64,000 nt of DNA, from contig JAEZZO010000032.1 in the NCBI GenBank assembly GCA_023418475.1, positions 1 to 64,000 on the forward strand. The letters are read 5' to 3'. Below are positions 52,470-60,693 of the stretch, piece by piece. Each line of letters starts with the position of its first letter. Within the stretch, counting starts at the first letter, position 1. The stretch is from Bacillota bacterium (GTDB lineage: Bacteria; Bacillota; Clostridia; Lachnospirales; Lachnospiraceae). The notes beneath the pieces were generated by a model. It searched no databases, was not told the DNA's origin, and was given only the letters and a program-made list of their open reading frames with translations. A program made the position numbers and the translations under genes.

Positions 52470-52501
52470 AAGCCCCAAGCATTTTATTATGCCAGGGGCT
52501 T
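52470..52501 (+). terminator. terminator of the XRE gene
   Basis: AAGCCCC (52470-52476) and GGGGCTT (52495-52501) form a perfect 7-bp stem with an inner AGCAT/ATGC pairing, followed by ATTTTATAC. It is 25 bp after the XRE stop. Confidence 0.7.
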
Positions 52502-52783
52502 ATTTTATACTCATATTTCATCCCCCTTTACAATCGCAGACTTAATAAACTCTTTGTTAGAGCCTTTCGTCTGCAATTTTATATAATTATTATTGGGGAA
52601 TAATAACGGATTTATTTAATACTATTATAATACCATTTAATTACCAATGGTTAATGTAAATTATGGTAATTTATCTGAGTATATACTTATTTATAATATA
52701 TCTCCATACAGTTTTATTTATTACCATTTTATCATATACAAATTAATCTAATCGTGCTATGTTTTACCTATCGGAGGTATATT
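52502..52783. other. AT-rich gap with repeated ATTACCA/TGGTAAT half-sites
   Basis: No gene is seen in this 282-bp stretch. Between 52630 and 52730 four ATTACCA- or TGGT(T)AAT-like half-sites occur in both directions (for example ATTACCAATGGTTAAT and TTATGGTAAT), upstream of the small gene at 52784. They may be an operator cluster, but the region is so AT-rich that chance is possible. Confidence 0.3.
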
Positions 52784-53014
52784 ATGAAACAAGTAAATAT
52801 TACAGATATAATAGGCAACTCAAGTTTTGATGATAAACAAATCATTCAGGCGCATAATTCCGGATTAATTTTAATAATGGATGATATGGGAAGAGTATAC
52901 GATGAGACATGGAGATACATAGCAGACGGAGTTATTAAGACCGGGTGCGGTATTGGTAGTGATGGATATGATCGGCCGGTACACAAGAAAAAACATGAGA
53001 CAGGCCGATCATGA
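52784..53014 (+). CDS. unknown 76-residue plus-strand protein
   Basis: Begins MKQVNITDIIGNSSFDDKQI and has a short beta-rich core (SGLILIMDDMGRVYDETWRY) with a basic tail. A perfect GGAGGT site precedes the ATG at 52784; the open frame upstream of it has none. Such small proteins are common near phage lysis modules, but I do not recognise it. The last 15 codons overlap a perfect inverted repeat (52968-53012). No terminator follows directly. Confidence 0.55.
   Translation: MKQVNITDIIGNSSFDDKQIIQAHNSGLILIMDDMGRVYDETWRYIADGVIKTGCGIGSDGYDRPVHKKKHETGRS
52968..53012. repeat. perfect 10-bp inverted repeat
   Basis: ATGATCGGCC (52968-52977) and GGCCGATCAT (53003-53012), spacer 25 bp, at the 3' end of the 76-residue gene. 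No T run follows on either strand. It is GC-rich against an AT-rich surrounding, so it could be an mRNA hairpin or a recombinase- or repressor-binding site. Confidence 0.5.
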
Positions 53015-53117
53015 CATCGTATTTTGACATTTAAGGCTATTACAGTCGTAAACGATAAATACTACATGTTTTATATTTTGGTTTAAATCTGCTTATTCTA
53101 ACAAGTATAAAAGTTAT

Positions 53118-53750
53118 TTATAACGATTTGATATACTTATCAATGCCTGATGCAATTTCAATTGCACATTCATCCCAATAATCCGGATCTGTTAGCAATT
53201 CTTCTGTCTCGTGCTGATTTGTCATAAATGCACACTCCACAAGGATAGCAGCTTTGGTCCCTAGAGCTCTACAATTACACATAGCAAGTTCCTGCGTTTT
53301 TGTCCCACGATTATTTTGCTTGGTACCTTTAATTAATTCTTTTAAAACGTAATTTGCCATATTCGCACTATTTCCAACCTTAGCCGAGTTATTATGTATT
53401 AGCACCTCTAATCCCTGTCCTGAATTCCATTTTGCTCCGTCACCGGAAGCGTTTTGATGAATACTTACTGATACTATACATTCTGCTTTTTTTATATTTG
53501 CCTGTCTTGTTCCAAGAGGAACATCGAAATCATCCGTAACTACATCATCGTTCCAGGCAGACTTAACTATATCATATCCAAATTTTTTAAGCTCAGATGC
53601 AAGTCTGATACAAATCAATGCATTGATCCAGTGCTCCCTGATCTGTGTGCCTTTTTTAAACTGTCCGATATTTTTAGTTATTTTGCACGTCCTCTTACCA
53701 GCTGTATCTGATCCATGTCCTGCATCAATAGCAATCTTAATTTTACTCAT
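53118..53750 (-). CDS. N-acetylmuramoyl-L-alanine amidase (phage endolysin)
   Basis: A 210-residue Amidase_3 enzyme that cuts the bond between muramic acid and the stem peptide at lysis. Zinc ligands H12 (IDAGHGSD), E39 and H98 (VSVSIHQNASG) and catalytic E172 (ILVECAFMTN) are present. No cell-wall-binding repeat and no signal peptide, so it needs the holin. The ATG at 53750 overlaps the holin stop by eight bases, with GGAGG inside the holin gene. Confidence 0.92.
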   Translation of the reverse strand: MSKIKIAIDAGHGSDTAGKRTCKITKNIGQFKKGTQIREHWINALICIRLASELKKFGYDIVKSAWNDDVVTDDFDVPLGTRQANIKKAECIVSVSIHQNASGDGAKWNSGQGLEVLIHNNSAKVGNSANMANYVLKELIKGTKQNNRGTKTQELAMCNCRALGTKAAILVECAFMTNQHETEELLTDPDYWDECAIEIASGIDKYIKSL

Positions 53751-54225
53751 TAGGCTTATCCTCCGTTTCTTTATCTCCTGAGCTGGCATACTCATCGATA
53801 ATTCTCTGTACAATTTTACCGAGATTAATCGAAAATCCTTTTTTAACTTGTATTAGTGCATTTTGCATCCAGTCAGGCCATGGGAATCCAAGAGTAGCCG
53901 TATTTTCTACGATGGACGCTCCATTACATATACATAGCCAAATAGTAAAGGAATTTCGAAGTATACCAGCTTTGCCAATTGCCTGATCAACTAATACCAT
54001 CAGAGCTATTATTGCAAATCCAACAGCTTTATTAACTAATCCCCAAAATAACAACGAAGATGAAAAATTTTTTAGTCTAAATCCCTTTGCTCCTCCGAAG
54101 AGTACATCAAAAAATGCAAGCCATATACACAGTATCATAAGGTTATCAAATCCTCCTAATACTGTTGCCAACCATCCTCCTATTACTGCGATTATAATCT
54201 TGATAATACTAATAGACTTTTCCAT
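53743..54225 (-). CDS. phage holin (phage_holin_4 type)
   Basis: A 160-residue membrane protein with about four hydrophobic segments, including IIAVIGGWLATVLGGFDNLM and W-L-A-F-F-D-V-L-F-G-G-A-K-G, which is the signature of the toxin-secretion/phage-lysis holin family. A hydrophilic acidic tail follows. The ATG at 54225 has GAAGGAAA upstream. Together with the overlapping amidase it forms the lysis cassette. Confidence 0.85.
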   Translation of the reverse strand: MEKSISIIKIIIAVIGGWLATVLGGFDNLMILCIWLAFFDVLFGGAKGFRLKNFSSSLLFWGLVNKAVGFAIIALMVLVDQAIGKAGILRNSFTIWLCICNGASIVENTATLGFPWPDWMQNALIQVKKGFSINLGKIVQRIIDEYASSGDKETEDKPNE

Positions 54226-54287
54226 ATTTTTTCCTTCTTTCTTTGATTTTTTTATTATAAAAGGCATCCCGAAGGATGCCTTGAAAT

Positions 54288-55304
54288 TTAGAATACCATT
54301 TTCTTATATTCTTGTTTTATATTTTCTTCGCTGAGATCGTAATATACCTGGGTTGTATCTGCGCTTGTATGCCCCATGAGCTGTTGAAGTACATGGACCG
54401 GTACATCATGATTAACTCCACTTGTAGCAAATGTGTGGCGCATGAGGTGAGGAAAAACGTTATATGTTATTTCGGCTCTTTGTGCGATCTTCGCAACCTC
54501 TATTTCAATACTTCGGCTTCCGAGTGTCAGATAAGGCTTTTTACTACACAAGAATAGGCTGTTACTATGTATGTCTTTTGTTTCCCGGTCTTGGATGTAG
54601 TTGATCAGAAAGAGCCGTGCCCTGGTGCTAAATATTACGGTACGCTCTTTATCTCCCTTGCCGATCACCGTAATGCTGTTATCATCCCATCCTATCTTAT
54701 CAAGGGTGGCACCAGATACTTCACCAACTCGGCAACCGGTAGAGAGTAAAAATTCAAACAGTGCTTTTTCACGGATGGTTTTACATTGTTCACGCATTTT
54801 TTCTATGTCCATCTGCGGTATATGTCTGCGCCTTCGATATGGTTCCTTTATCTCCTGCAGGTTCCTAGCAGGATTTTGAACTATATAACCTTCGTCCTGT
54901 AACCACTGAAAAAATGCTTTGATTTTCCATAACTTACTATTCATGCTATTAGGTTTATTTCCAGCATATTGTTTAGCTAAAAACAGCCTTAAATCAATTG
55001 TAGTGATGGTTGATATAGGTTTGATAAAATACTCTCCCATACGCTTAAATAATAACCTGTAATTGTAGCTTGTGGTTTCTTTCATTCCTTCTAATCGTTT
55101 GCATGACAGAAAAATAAACGCTTTTTCTAAAATATCTCCCTTTACTAAATCTGTGCATCGGCTGGTGATTTCGAAGTCATTAAGCATTTCCTCAACTTTA
55201 TTTCTGAGATGGATTTGCTTTTGAACGTCCACTTGAAAGTAAGGTACAATTTTGATAATTTCATCAATGATACTGATTGCTATCTCCTGCGATAAATTTG
55301 GCAT
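54288..55304 (-). CDS. tyrosine recombinase (Xer-like integrase)
   Basis: A 338-residue tyrosine recombinase. The catalytic residues are R192 (STGCRVGEV), K216 (IGKGDKER), H286-x-x-R289 (FPHLMRHTFATSG), H312 (LMGHTSADTTQ) and the nucleophile Y321. The N-terminal SAM-like core-binding domain covers about 60-155, with about 60 extra residues before it. It could integrate or excise the prophage or act on a site close by: it stands between the host-recognition genes and the lysis cassette, not at the comM junction 2.6 kb away. AAGGAGTG precedes the ATG. Its promoter has a LexA-like box. Confidence 0.9.
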   Translation of the reverse strand: MPNLSQEIAISIIDEIIKIVPYFQVDVQKQIHLRNKVEEMLNDFEITSRCTDLVKGDILEKAFIFLSCKRLEGMKETTSYNYRLLFKRMGEYFIKPISTITTIDLRLFLAKQYAGNKPNSMNSKLWKIKAFFQWLQDEGYIVQNPARNLQEIKEPYRRRRHIPQMDIEKMREQCKTIREKALFEFLLSTGCRVGEVSGATLDKIGWDDNSITVIGKGDKERTVIFSTRARLFLINYIQDRETKDIHSNSLFLCSKKPYLTLGSRSIEIEVAKIAQRAEITYNVFPHLMRHTFATSGVNHDVPVHVLQQLMGHTSADTTQVYYDLSEENIKQEYKKMVF

Positions 55305-55345
55305 AAAAAATACACTCCTTATTGCACTGGATGCAGTAAGAGTGT

Positions 55346-55424
55346 TATAATGCTCTCAGAGACACCCAGTGTCTCGTGGTTAGAGGTAGGCGATTCTGTG
55401 GTGGAGGAGCCTGCCTCTTATTTT
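55346..55424 (+). ncRNA. candidate antisense RNA over the recombinase leader
   Basis: A plus-strand extended -10 promoter (TGTTATAAT, ending at 55351; weak -35 TTGCAC at 55322-55327) is followed by two tight hairpins: GAGACAC/GTGTCTC (55359-55375) and AGAGGTAGGC/GCCTGCCTCT (55382-55418, one wobble) and then TATTTTAAT, an intrinsic-terminator layout. The predicted RNA is about 65 nt. It is fully complementary to the 5' leader of the recombinase mRNA, so it could block its structure or read-through. Type I antitoxin RNAs look similar, but no toxin ORF is visible on the other strand. Confidence 0.45.
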
Positions 55425-55438
55425 AATAGGTTGTATTT

Positions 55439-55467
55439 ATTATACCAAACATCCGTTTGTTTTTCAA
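55439..55467 (-). promoter_or_regulatory. recombinase promoter with LexA-like box in its spacer
   Basis: Minus strand -35 TTGAAA (55462-55467), -10 TATAAT (55439-55444), spacer 17 bp. In the spacer CAAACGGATGTTTG (55446-55459) matches the Bacillus SOS consensus CGAACRNRYGTTYG at all but one defined position. Same layout as the promoter at 51995-52023. The leader to the recombinase ATG is about 130 bases, without another ORF. Confidence 0.65.
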
Positions 55468-55522
55468 GGTTTTTCAACCTTTTTCTTCCATGATTTAGTT
55501 CGCAATTGTAACCGATTGAAAA

Positions 55523-56251
55523 TCATTTTATGTACTTTTCTATACATGCTTTCCACAATAAATACCCATTGCCATTTAAATGTAGACCATCATTCGTATA
55601 TTGACTATCCATTAAGTTTCCATTTGCAAATTTTGAATACAAATCTATGTAATAACAATTCTTGTATTTCTCTGAAAACTCTTTTAGCTTGCCGTTAATG
55701 TCAGTTATGTCATTTGATCCAACAATTTTTCCGTATTTGTCTAAAGGCAATATGCTCTGAAGATATATTTCTGTGTCTTTTGACTCTTCATTAATTTTTT
55801 TTAGAATTTGATTATAATTATTTATCATGGTTTTAGAATCAATATTAAGACATAAATCATTAATTCCTATCATGATGAATATTTTTTTTGCATGATCTGA
55901 AATTATTTGATCTATCCTGTCTAGCACTCCCTGAGTGGTGTCTTTGCTAATACCCCTATTTACAATATTGGGATTATTAAACAATTCACTCCACTCACAG
56001 CCGTCTGTTATGCTATCGCCTAAAAATACAATTTCATTATTTTTGTCATCCAGCATATCGAATAATGATGTTCTATCATAGTAATATGGATAGTGATCAT
56101 CAACATTTTCATTCATTGTTGATATGGATAACTTTTCTAAAACCCATGGAATGCCTCCCTTATAAACAATAGCCGCAATAGAAAAAATGATAAAAAGCAA
56201 ATTAAATAAAATAGAAACCGTCATAACTCTCTTAATTCTTTTTGAAATCAC
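55523..56251 (-). CDS. membrane-anchored SGNH/GDSL hydrolase, possible lysogenic-conversion gene
   Basis: A 242-residue protein with an N-terminal membrane helix (about 10-30) and an outer SGNH hydrolase domain: block I FLGDSITDG (S80), block II G100, block III GIND (N131) and block V D220-G-L-H223. Family members are esterases, often removing acetyl groups from sugars. GTG start with GGGGTGA upstream and its own promoter, which is typical of a cargo gene expressed in the lysogen. It could alter cell-surface glycans and so block other phages; this is inference. Confidence 0.8.
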   Translation of the reverse strand: MISKRIKRVMTVSILFNLLFIIFSIAAIVYKGGIPWVLEKLSISTMNENVDDHYPYYYDRTSLFDMLDDKNNEIVFLGDSITDGCEWSELFNNPNIVNRGISKDTTQGVLDRIDQIISDHAKKIFIMIGINDLCLNIDSKTMINNYNQILKKINEESKDTEIYLQSILPLDKYGKIVGSNDITDINGKLKEFSEKYKNCYYIDLYSKFANGNLMDSQYTNDGLHLNGNGYLLWKACIEKYIK

Positions 56252-56381
56252 ATTATCACCCCTTTGTATTTTTCAACAATATAAGTGATGGAATTTTGAT
56301 TAATATATGCCAGGTCGTGTATCTATATAATAAATGTATTTATCAGTTTGTTTATATTCCCACACAAATATCATTTACTAA

Positions 56382-56409
56382 ATTATACATTAATGGAAAC
56401 AAAAAGCAA
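56382..56409 (-). promoter_or_regulatory. promoter of the SGNH hydrolase gene
   Basis: Minus strand -35 TTGCTT (56404-56409), -10 TATAAT (56382-56387), spacer 16 bp, about 130 bp before the GTG. It lies right after the tail-fibre gene, so the hydrolase need not depend on late phage transcription. No LexA-like box is seen here. Confidence 0.55.
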
Positions 56410-56449
56410 TATATATTTATTTCTGTAAAATAATATATATATTTACCAT

Positions 56450-58429
56450 CTAAGCAGTATAACTATATGCTGTATCGATAAATTCCACCTGATCAAATTT
56501 ATCAGGATTATTATACATTAATTTACACATAGCATTTGCAAGTATTTTTGCCATGTAATTATATGCAATAGCATTATAATGATTGGCTCTTATATTTTGT
56601 GCAATAAAACTGCCACTCTCGTACAATGCTCGATAATCAGTATATAAATCAATTAGATGGACATTGTTAAAAATTGTAGATATAGTCCTGACAGCAGTAT
56701 TATACGAATCATTGCTTAGCGGATTTGTTAAAACAAAGAAATGCACTTTTGAATTGTGTTCTTTTAACATCTGTATTATTTTTGCATAATTTCCATAGTA
56801 TGTGTCTGCATTATTGTTATAGTTATTTACGTCAATATCTGATATAGAGCCAAGATCTACATGATAAGTACTCCCGGCATCGTTTACTCCTAATCCAATA
56901 ATATAGGCAGTACAATCGTGATTACCGTCTAGTGCAACAGACATCCATTGCTCAGATAAAAACGTTCTTGTTGTTAGTCCTCCATTACTAAAATTATAAT
57001 AAGTGTTACCACTCATCCTTGCCATATACTGTCCCCAGCTATGCTGATATATGTCATGTGCTCTTAATGTGCCAGTTTCGTTAGAATACGATTCGCCAGA
57101 TGCAAGACTATCTCCGATGCATCCAACTTTAAGAAATGATGTATATAATCCATTCTCCAAGTACTCGAATGTAATATCATTATTATAAATCATTTTCCAC
57201 GATGTCCAACTTCCCCACATTGTTCGGTAATATGTGTTATTTCCAACTGCACTTTTTACAACCTGATATCTAATGTTATCGACTCCAATTATACCAAAAG
57301 TATAAATAATACCTTGAAATGGATAAAAAGGTGCATTTGCTAATATATCAACTGTCACTCCGCTAACAGCTATAGTATAAACGCTGTTTATTTCGGAATT
57401 GTTTAAGTCCGAAACTGGCAAATTACTTGTACTTGATATTACGGGATTGTTTTTTACAACACGGTTATATAAATCATATTGATAATTTTTTAATCCATCT
57501 GCATATAAACACGCACTTGTAATTGTCATATATGCATTCCCAGAAAACGCATATTGATTTTTTGTAATACGATATGCCAAATCAGATAAATAAGGTATAT
57601 TAGATGTTGCAACAAAATCAAATATTGTCAGGTATTTGTTTTCAGAAATTTTATCAAAAGTTGCATTTGATAACGTAAATCCATATACCGTATATATGCC
57701 AAAAACGTGCTGAAAATAATTATAACAATTTGTATCCCACAACATGACTAATCTAAATGTATCTCCGCTATTAAATTTTTTAGGAGCTTTAAATTTTAAA
57801 ATCAAGCCAGCACCAGACCCATCAGTGCCACTTGGAATTGTAATTGTACGCGTAGAAGTATTGATTGTAACTCCACTTTTTGTGATAGCTACTACTTCGT
57901 TTGCATATACAGCATCCCCAAATAAAATACTTTTGGTTAAATCGCCCATGTTTTTATTTGTTATATTATACCCCTCATCTCCTGTGCCACCATAATACCA
58001 TGATGTGCCATTTGAGTAATATTTTCCTGCACCATGCGTACCGTCACCGTCGGTACAATACAACCATCCACCTTTATTGGTTGTGCTTGCAGTTGGTAAA
58101 TTTGCAAATAGATATGTCCAGTCTGCAATATCTAAAGGATAAGAAGATGTTCCGATTTCGTCCCTGTTTAATTTCTTATCAACTTCAATATTCGTCGCAT
58201 TAAGATCGGATATTGTTGCTCTTAAAGCAACATTGGCATTGGTAGTATCAAGATCAACTTGTTTCGCTTTTGCTGCCAACTCCGAAGTATTTTCAGAAAT
58301 AGCATCCTCATGTTTCTTTAATATCCCATCAATAATTATATTATCCTGTACAAAATCAGTTCTTTTTGGGTATTCATTACCGCTCCATTGATTAAGAGCA
58401 TAATTAGTTGTTTTATTTGTGCTAGGCAT
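56450..58429 (-). CDS. phage tail fibre with C-terminal SGNH hydrolase domain
   Basis: A 659-residue protein. The N-terminus (NQWSGNEYPKRTDFVQDNII) resembles the baseplate-attaching part of Firmicute tail fibres, followed by a coiled coil (about 40-90) and beta-rich regions. The C-terminal about 230 residues form an SGNH fold: VGCIGDSLASG (block I), YIIGLGVNDAG (block III) and A-N-H-Y-N-A near the end. It probably trims acetylated surface glycans on adsorption. GGAGG precedes the ATG, which follows the XkdU-like gene by three bases. Confidence 0.8.
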   Translation of the reverse strand: MPSTNKTTNYALNQWSGNEYPKRTDFVQDNIIIDGILKKHEDAISENTSELAAKAKQVDLDTTNANVALRATISDLNATNIEVDKKLNRDEIGTSSYPLDIADWTYLFANLPTASTTNKGGWLYCTDGDGTHGAGKYYSNGTSWYYGGTGDEGYNITNKNMGDLTKSILFGDAVYANEVVAITKSGVTINTSTRTITIPSGTDGSGAGLILKFKAPKKFNSGDTFRLVMLWDTNCYNYFQHVFGIYTVYGFTLSNATFDKISENKYLTIFDFVATSNIPYLSDLAYRITKNQYAFSGNAYMTITSACLYADGLKNYQYDLYNRVVKNNPVISSTSNLPVSDLNNSEINSVYTIAVSGVTVDILANAPFYPFQGIIYTFGIIGVDNIRYQVVKSAVGNNTYYRTMWGSWTSWKMIYNNDITFEYLENGLYTSFLKVGCIGDSLASGESYSNETGTLRAHDIYQHSWGQYMARMSGNTYYNFSNGGLTTRTFLSEQWMSVALDGNHDCTAYIIGLGVNDAGSTYHVDLGSISDIDVNNYNNNADTYYGNYAKIIQMLKEHNSKVHFFVLTNPLSNDSYNTAVRTISTIFNNVHLIDLYTDYRALYESGSFIAQNIRANHYNAIAYNYMAKILANAMCKLMYNNPDKFDQVEFIDTAYSYTA

Positions 58430-58432
58430 GTA

Positions 58433-58981
58433 TTAACCCTCCTTATAGACTTCAAATTCATCAAATGTAAGATTAAGTGCATCCCATAGATCCCATGTCT
58501 TATTGTAATTATCAAATTCATCAAATGTAAGATATGTATACTCGAAAGAGTAACTTAAATGGGCTGGCTTAATTTCTTCGATGGTCTGTATTAAGTCTGT
58601 CATATTCTCTGGAATTCCTTTGGTGCCAATAAATTTAATACTAAAACTATAATTGGATTGATCTTCTATAACTAAAACCTCACCATTACTATAAGCGGCT
58701 GCAACTTGATTAATCATCGTTTTAGTAGTTGTGCCTGATCCCCTCAATTTAGCCTGTATTCGTTCTCTACGAAATACATATGATTTCGATAAGTCGGTAT
58801 CTATACCTAATGCCTTCTCCCATGCCGTAAGTCCCCATGTAGCACTTCTTACGAATAATTGTTCAAATAAATCATCCCTGGCATTTACAAGTTTATCAAC
58901 TACCTCACCGAATGCTTTTTGAAGATCAACAACATATTCACTATTTTTATAACTATCTGGTAATAAATCTATTAATGCCAT
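58433..58981 (-). CDS. phage baseplate wedge protein, YmfQ/XkdU-like (DUF2313)
   Basis: A 182-residue DUF2313-family protein (MALIDLLPDSYKNSEYVVDL start; AWEKALGIDTDLSKSYVFRR), which joins the tail fibre to the baseplate. The C-terminal tail repeats LTFDEFD and LTFDEFE. The ATG shares one base with the stop of the baseplate J gene (TAATG), so translation is coupled. Confidence 0.85.
   Translation of the reverse strand: MALIDLLPDSYKNSEYVVDLQKAFGEVVDKLVNARDDLFEQLFVRSATWGLTAWEKALGIDTDLSKSYVFRRERIQAKLRGSGTTTKTMINQVAAAYSNGEVLVIEDQSNYSFSIKFIGTKGIPENMTDLIQTIEEIKPAHLSYSFEYTYLTFDEFDNYNKTWDLWDALNLTFDEFEVYKEG
58452..58534. repeat. 22-bp direct repeat at the 3' end of the XkdU-like gene
   Basis: A 22-bp stretch beginning TCAAATTCATCAAATGTAAG occurs at 58452-58473 and again, identical, at 58513-58534. 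It encodes the repeated L-T-F-D-E-F-D/E near the C-terminus. Tandem Trp/Asp/Glu-rich tails are usual in clostridial XkdU-like proteins, so this is best read as a coding repeat. Confidence 0.7.
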
Positions 58982-60033
58982 TAGGATATCACCACCGATC
59001 CGATCACAGGTACTTCATTATCTTCCATCGTTATATTTACTGTACTTCCGTTAATCTTAAGTGATGTATAATCTATTACGCCATCAATATCCAATAGAAT
59101 ATAAGCGATTCGGTTATATACTACTGTATAAGTTATAAATGCTATGCTTTTTAAGTATGATCCTAATGCTGTCTCAAATGATGCTTGCACAGCTTCCAGT
59201 GTAGTGCTGCTTTTGATTGTTATCACTGCTGTAACATTTATGTTAAATCCAGCTGCGCTTTCTACTGTAACGCTTGCACCAATAGGTCTATATGTTTCTA
59301 TATGCTCCGTGCAATTAGTAACTATTGCGGTATCAACAGGCTCTTTATTACTACCTATTATCATTACTTTTACTGTTCCAGGACCGTTCCATAATGGTTT
59401 TACTTTTGCACTTCCTACTCCATCAACTTCTAAAGCCCACTGTTCATAGTGGTTTGCATTTCCAGAGGTAGACGGATTTTTTAAATAGGTATATAATCTA
59501 TCAACCAGTGATGCATTTGTCTCTGCATCTGATCCTCCTGTTGCTGCTGCATTTGTTATATTGGTAATCCCACTAAGATTTACAAATTGTCTTGTAATAA
59601 CTCCGGCACCCACATTATATAATTCTCCTACTTCGATTGCGGTTATTGATACTGTTGCTGATCCGCCAGTAATTGTTACCATTTCGTCTGATGTAAATTC
59701 AAGCTCATTTTCATCATTTGTAATAAATACTTTTCCTTTTGGTATGATAGTTCCATTTGTTCCTGCAATAGTAAGTACTGCCTTAGCTTGTTTTCCGGAT
59801 TTACGCGGTGTTATTCCATATTCTGAGCAACGCTTATCAATATATTCACCAGATGTTTCATCCACATAAGCAATCGGTATAATAGCATCAAGAGATTGAT
59901 AGTTTTTCCAGATCACATATGCAACCGCACTTATCATATCATTAAAAAAGCTACCCTCCCTTATATCTATATCTGAGGTTAGCTTTTCTAATATTTCAGT
60001 TTTAACTTCTTCGACTGTTAGATTTTCATACAT
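58981..60033 (-). CDS. baseplate J-like protein (XkdT)
   Basis: A 350-residue baseplate J/gp47 family protein, a wedge part of contractile tails. MYENLTVEEVKTEILEKLTS at the start, REGSFFNDMISAVAYVIWKN and RKSGKQAKAVLTIAGTNGTI, and the central G-S-A-K-V-K-P-L-W-N-G-P-G-T-V region are typical. It overlaps the XkdS-like gene by eight bases. Confidence 0.92.
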   Translation of the reverse strand: MYENLTVEEVKTEILEKLTSDIDIREGSFFNDMISAVAYVIWKNYQSLDAIIPIAYVDETSGEYIDKRCSEYGITPRKSGKQAKAVLTIAGTNGTIIPKGKVFITNDENELEFTSDEMVTITGGSATVSITAIEVGELYNVGAGVITRQFVNLSGITNITNAAATGGSDAETNASLVDRLYTYLKNPSTSGNANHYEQWALEVDGVGSAKVKPLWNGPGTVKVMIIGSNKEPVDTAIVTNCTEHIETYRPIGASVTVESAAGFNINVTAVITIKSSTTLEAVQASFETALGSYLKSIAFITYTVVYNRIAYILLDIDGVIDYTSLKINGSTVNITMEDNEVPVIGSVVIS

Positions 60034-60439
60034 TTAGTTCAGCCTCCCCATATATCGTTTCTATTGTGCATGATATGTTTAACTCACTTTCTGTAAATGT
60101 TACTGTGATATCATTAACTCCTGTAATGTATGGATTGATAAGTAGACTATCTCTTACATATCTGGCAGCCTCAGATTGCTTTAAATCATCCGAAAAAGGC
60201 TGTCCAATTAATGATTCAGCTTCACATCCATAATCCCAAGTATATATTTCATGTAGGTACCTAGATGTATGCAGTGTTTTCCAAGCCCAAACTAAAACGG
60301 CTTCCTTTCCGATTACAATGACAGGAGAGCCGTTAAATAATATAGGTATATCGTTTATATAATCCCACTTAATTTCTTTATATAATTTCAATTCGGTTTC
60401 AATTTCTACGGTTGGCTGAATTATTGGAAACAGACTCAT
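60026..60439 (-). CDS. phage baseplate protein XkdS-like (DUF2634)
   Basis: A 137-residue DUF2634 protein, the gp25-like baseplate component of PBSX-type tails (LVWAWKTLHTSRYLHEIYTW and D-Y-G-C-E). The start is ATG 60439 with GGTGGTGA upstream, overlapping the end of the XkdR-like gene by four bases. Confidence 0.85.
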   Translation of the reverse strand: MSLFPIIQPTVEIETELKLYKEIKWDYINDIPILFNGSPVIVIGKEAVLVWAWKTLHTSRYLHEIYTWDYGCEAESLIGQPFSDDLKQSEAARYVRDSLLINPYITGVNDITVTFTESELNISCTIETIYGEAELNV

Positions 60440-60693
60440 GCATTCACCACCCTGCATATTATTATATATTTTTGTTCGTCCTCGATAGGCATTAGTAAAA
60501 GTTCATCGCCAATTTCAAAACTACGTAATTCATCGTTTTTTAATAAATCTTCTCCATCCTGCATCGTTCCGGCGACATCAATTGTTAATGGACTATTAGT
60601 AATTACTGTGCCAATCCTATAGTTTGCTGGTATAAGTGACTTATTATCATGTCTTATTGAGTTAACTACAGCTGTAAAAGGATTATCACTCAA
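60436..60693 (-). CDS. phage protein XkdR-like (DUF2577)
   Basis: An 85-residue DUF2577 protein. The open frame reaches 60786 but that part lies inside the upstream gene; a TTG at 60693, five bases after a perfect GGAGGTGA, gives MSDNPFTAVVNSIRHDNKSL, the normal family start. It contains an OB-like beta domain (IGTVITNSPLTIDVAG) and E-I-G-D-E-L-L-L-M-P. It overlaps the XkdQ-like stop by eight bases. Confidence 0.8.
   Translation of the reverse strand: MSDNPFTAVVNSIRHDNKSLIPANYRIGTVITNSPLTIDVAGTMQDGEDLLKNDELRSFEIGDELLLMPIEDEQKYIIICRVVNA

Noticed and set aside
58452..58534. 22-bp direct repeat as a phage attachment or recombination site
   Set aside because: It is in frame, encodes a repeated L-T-F-D-E-F motif, and such tails are typical of XkdU-like proteins.
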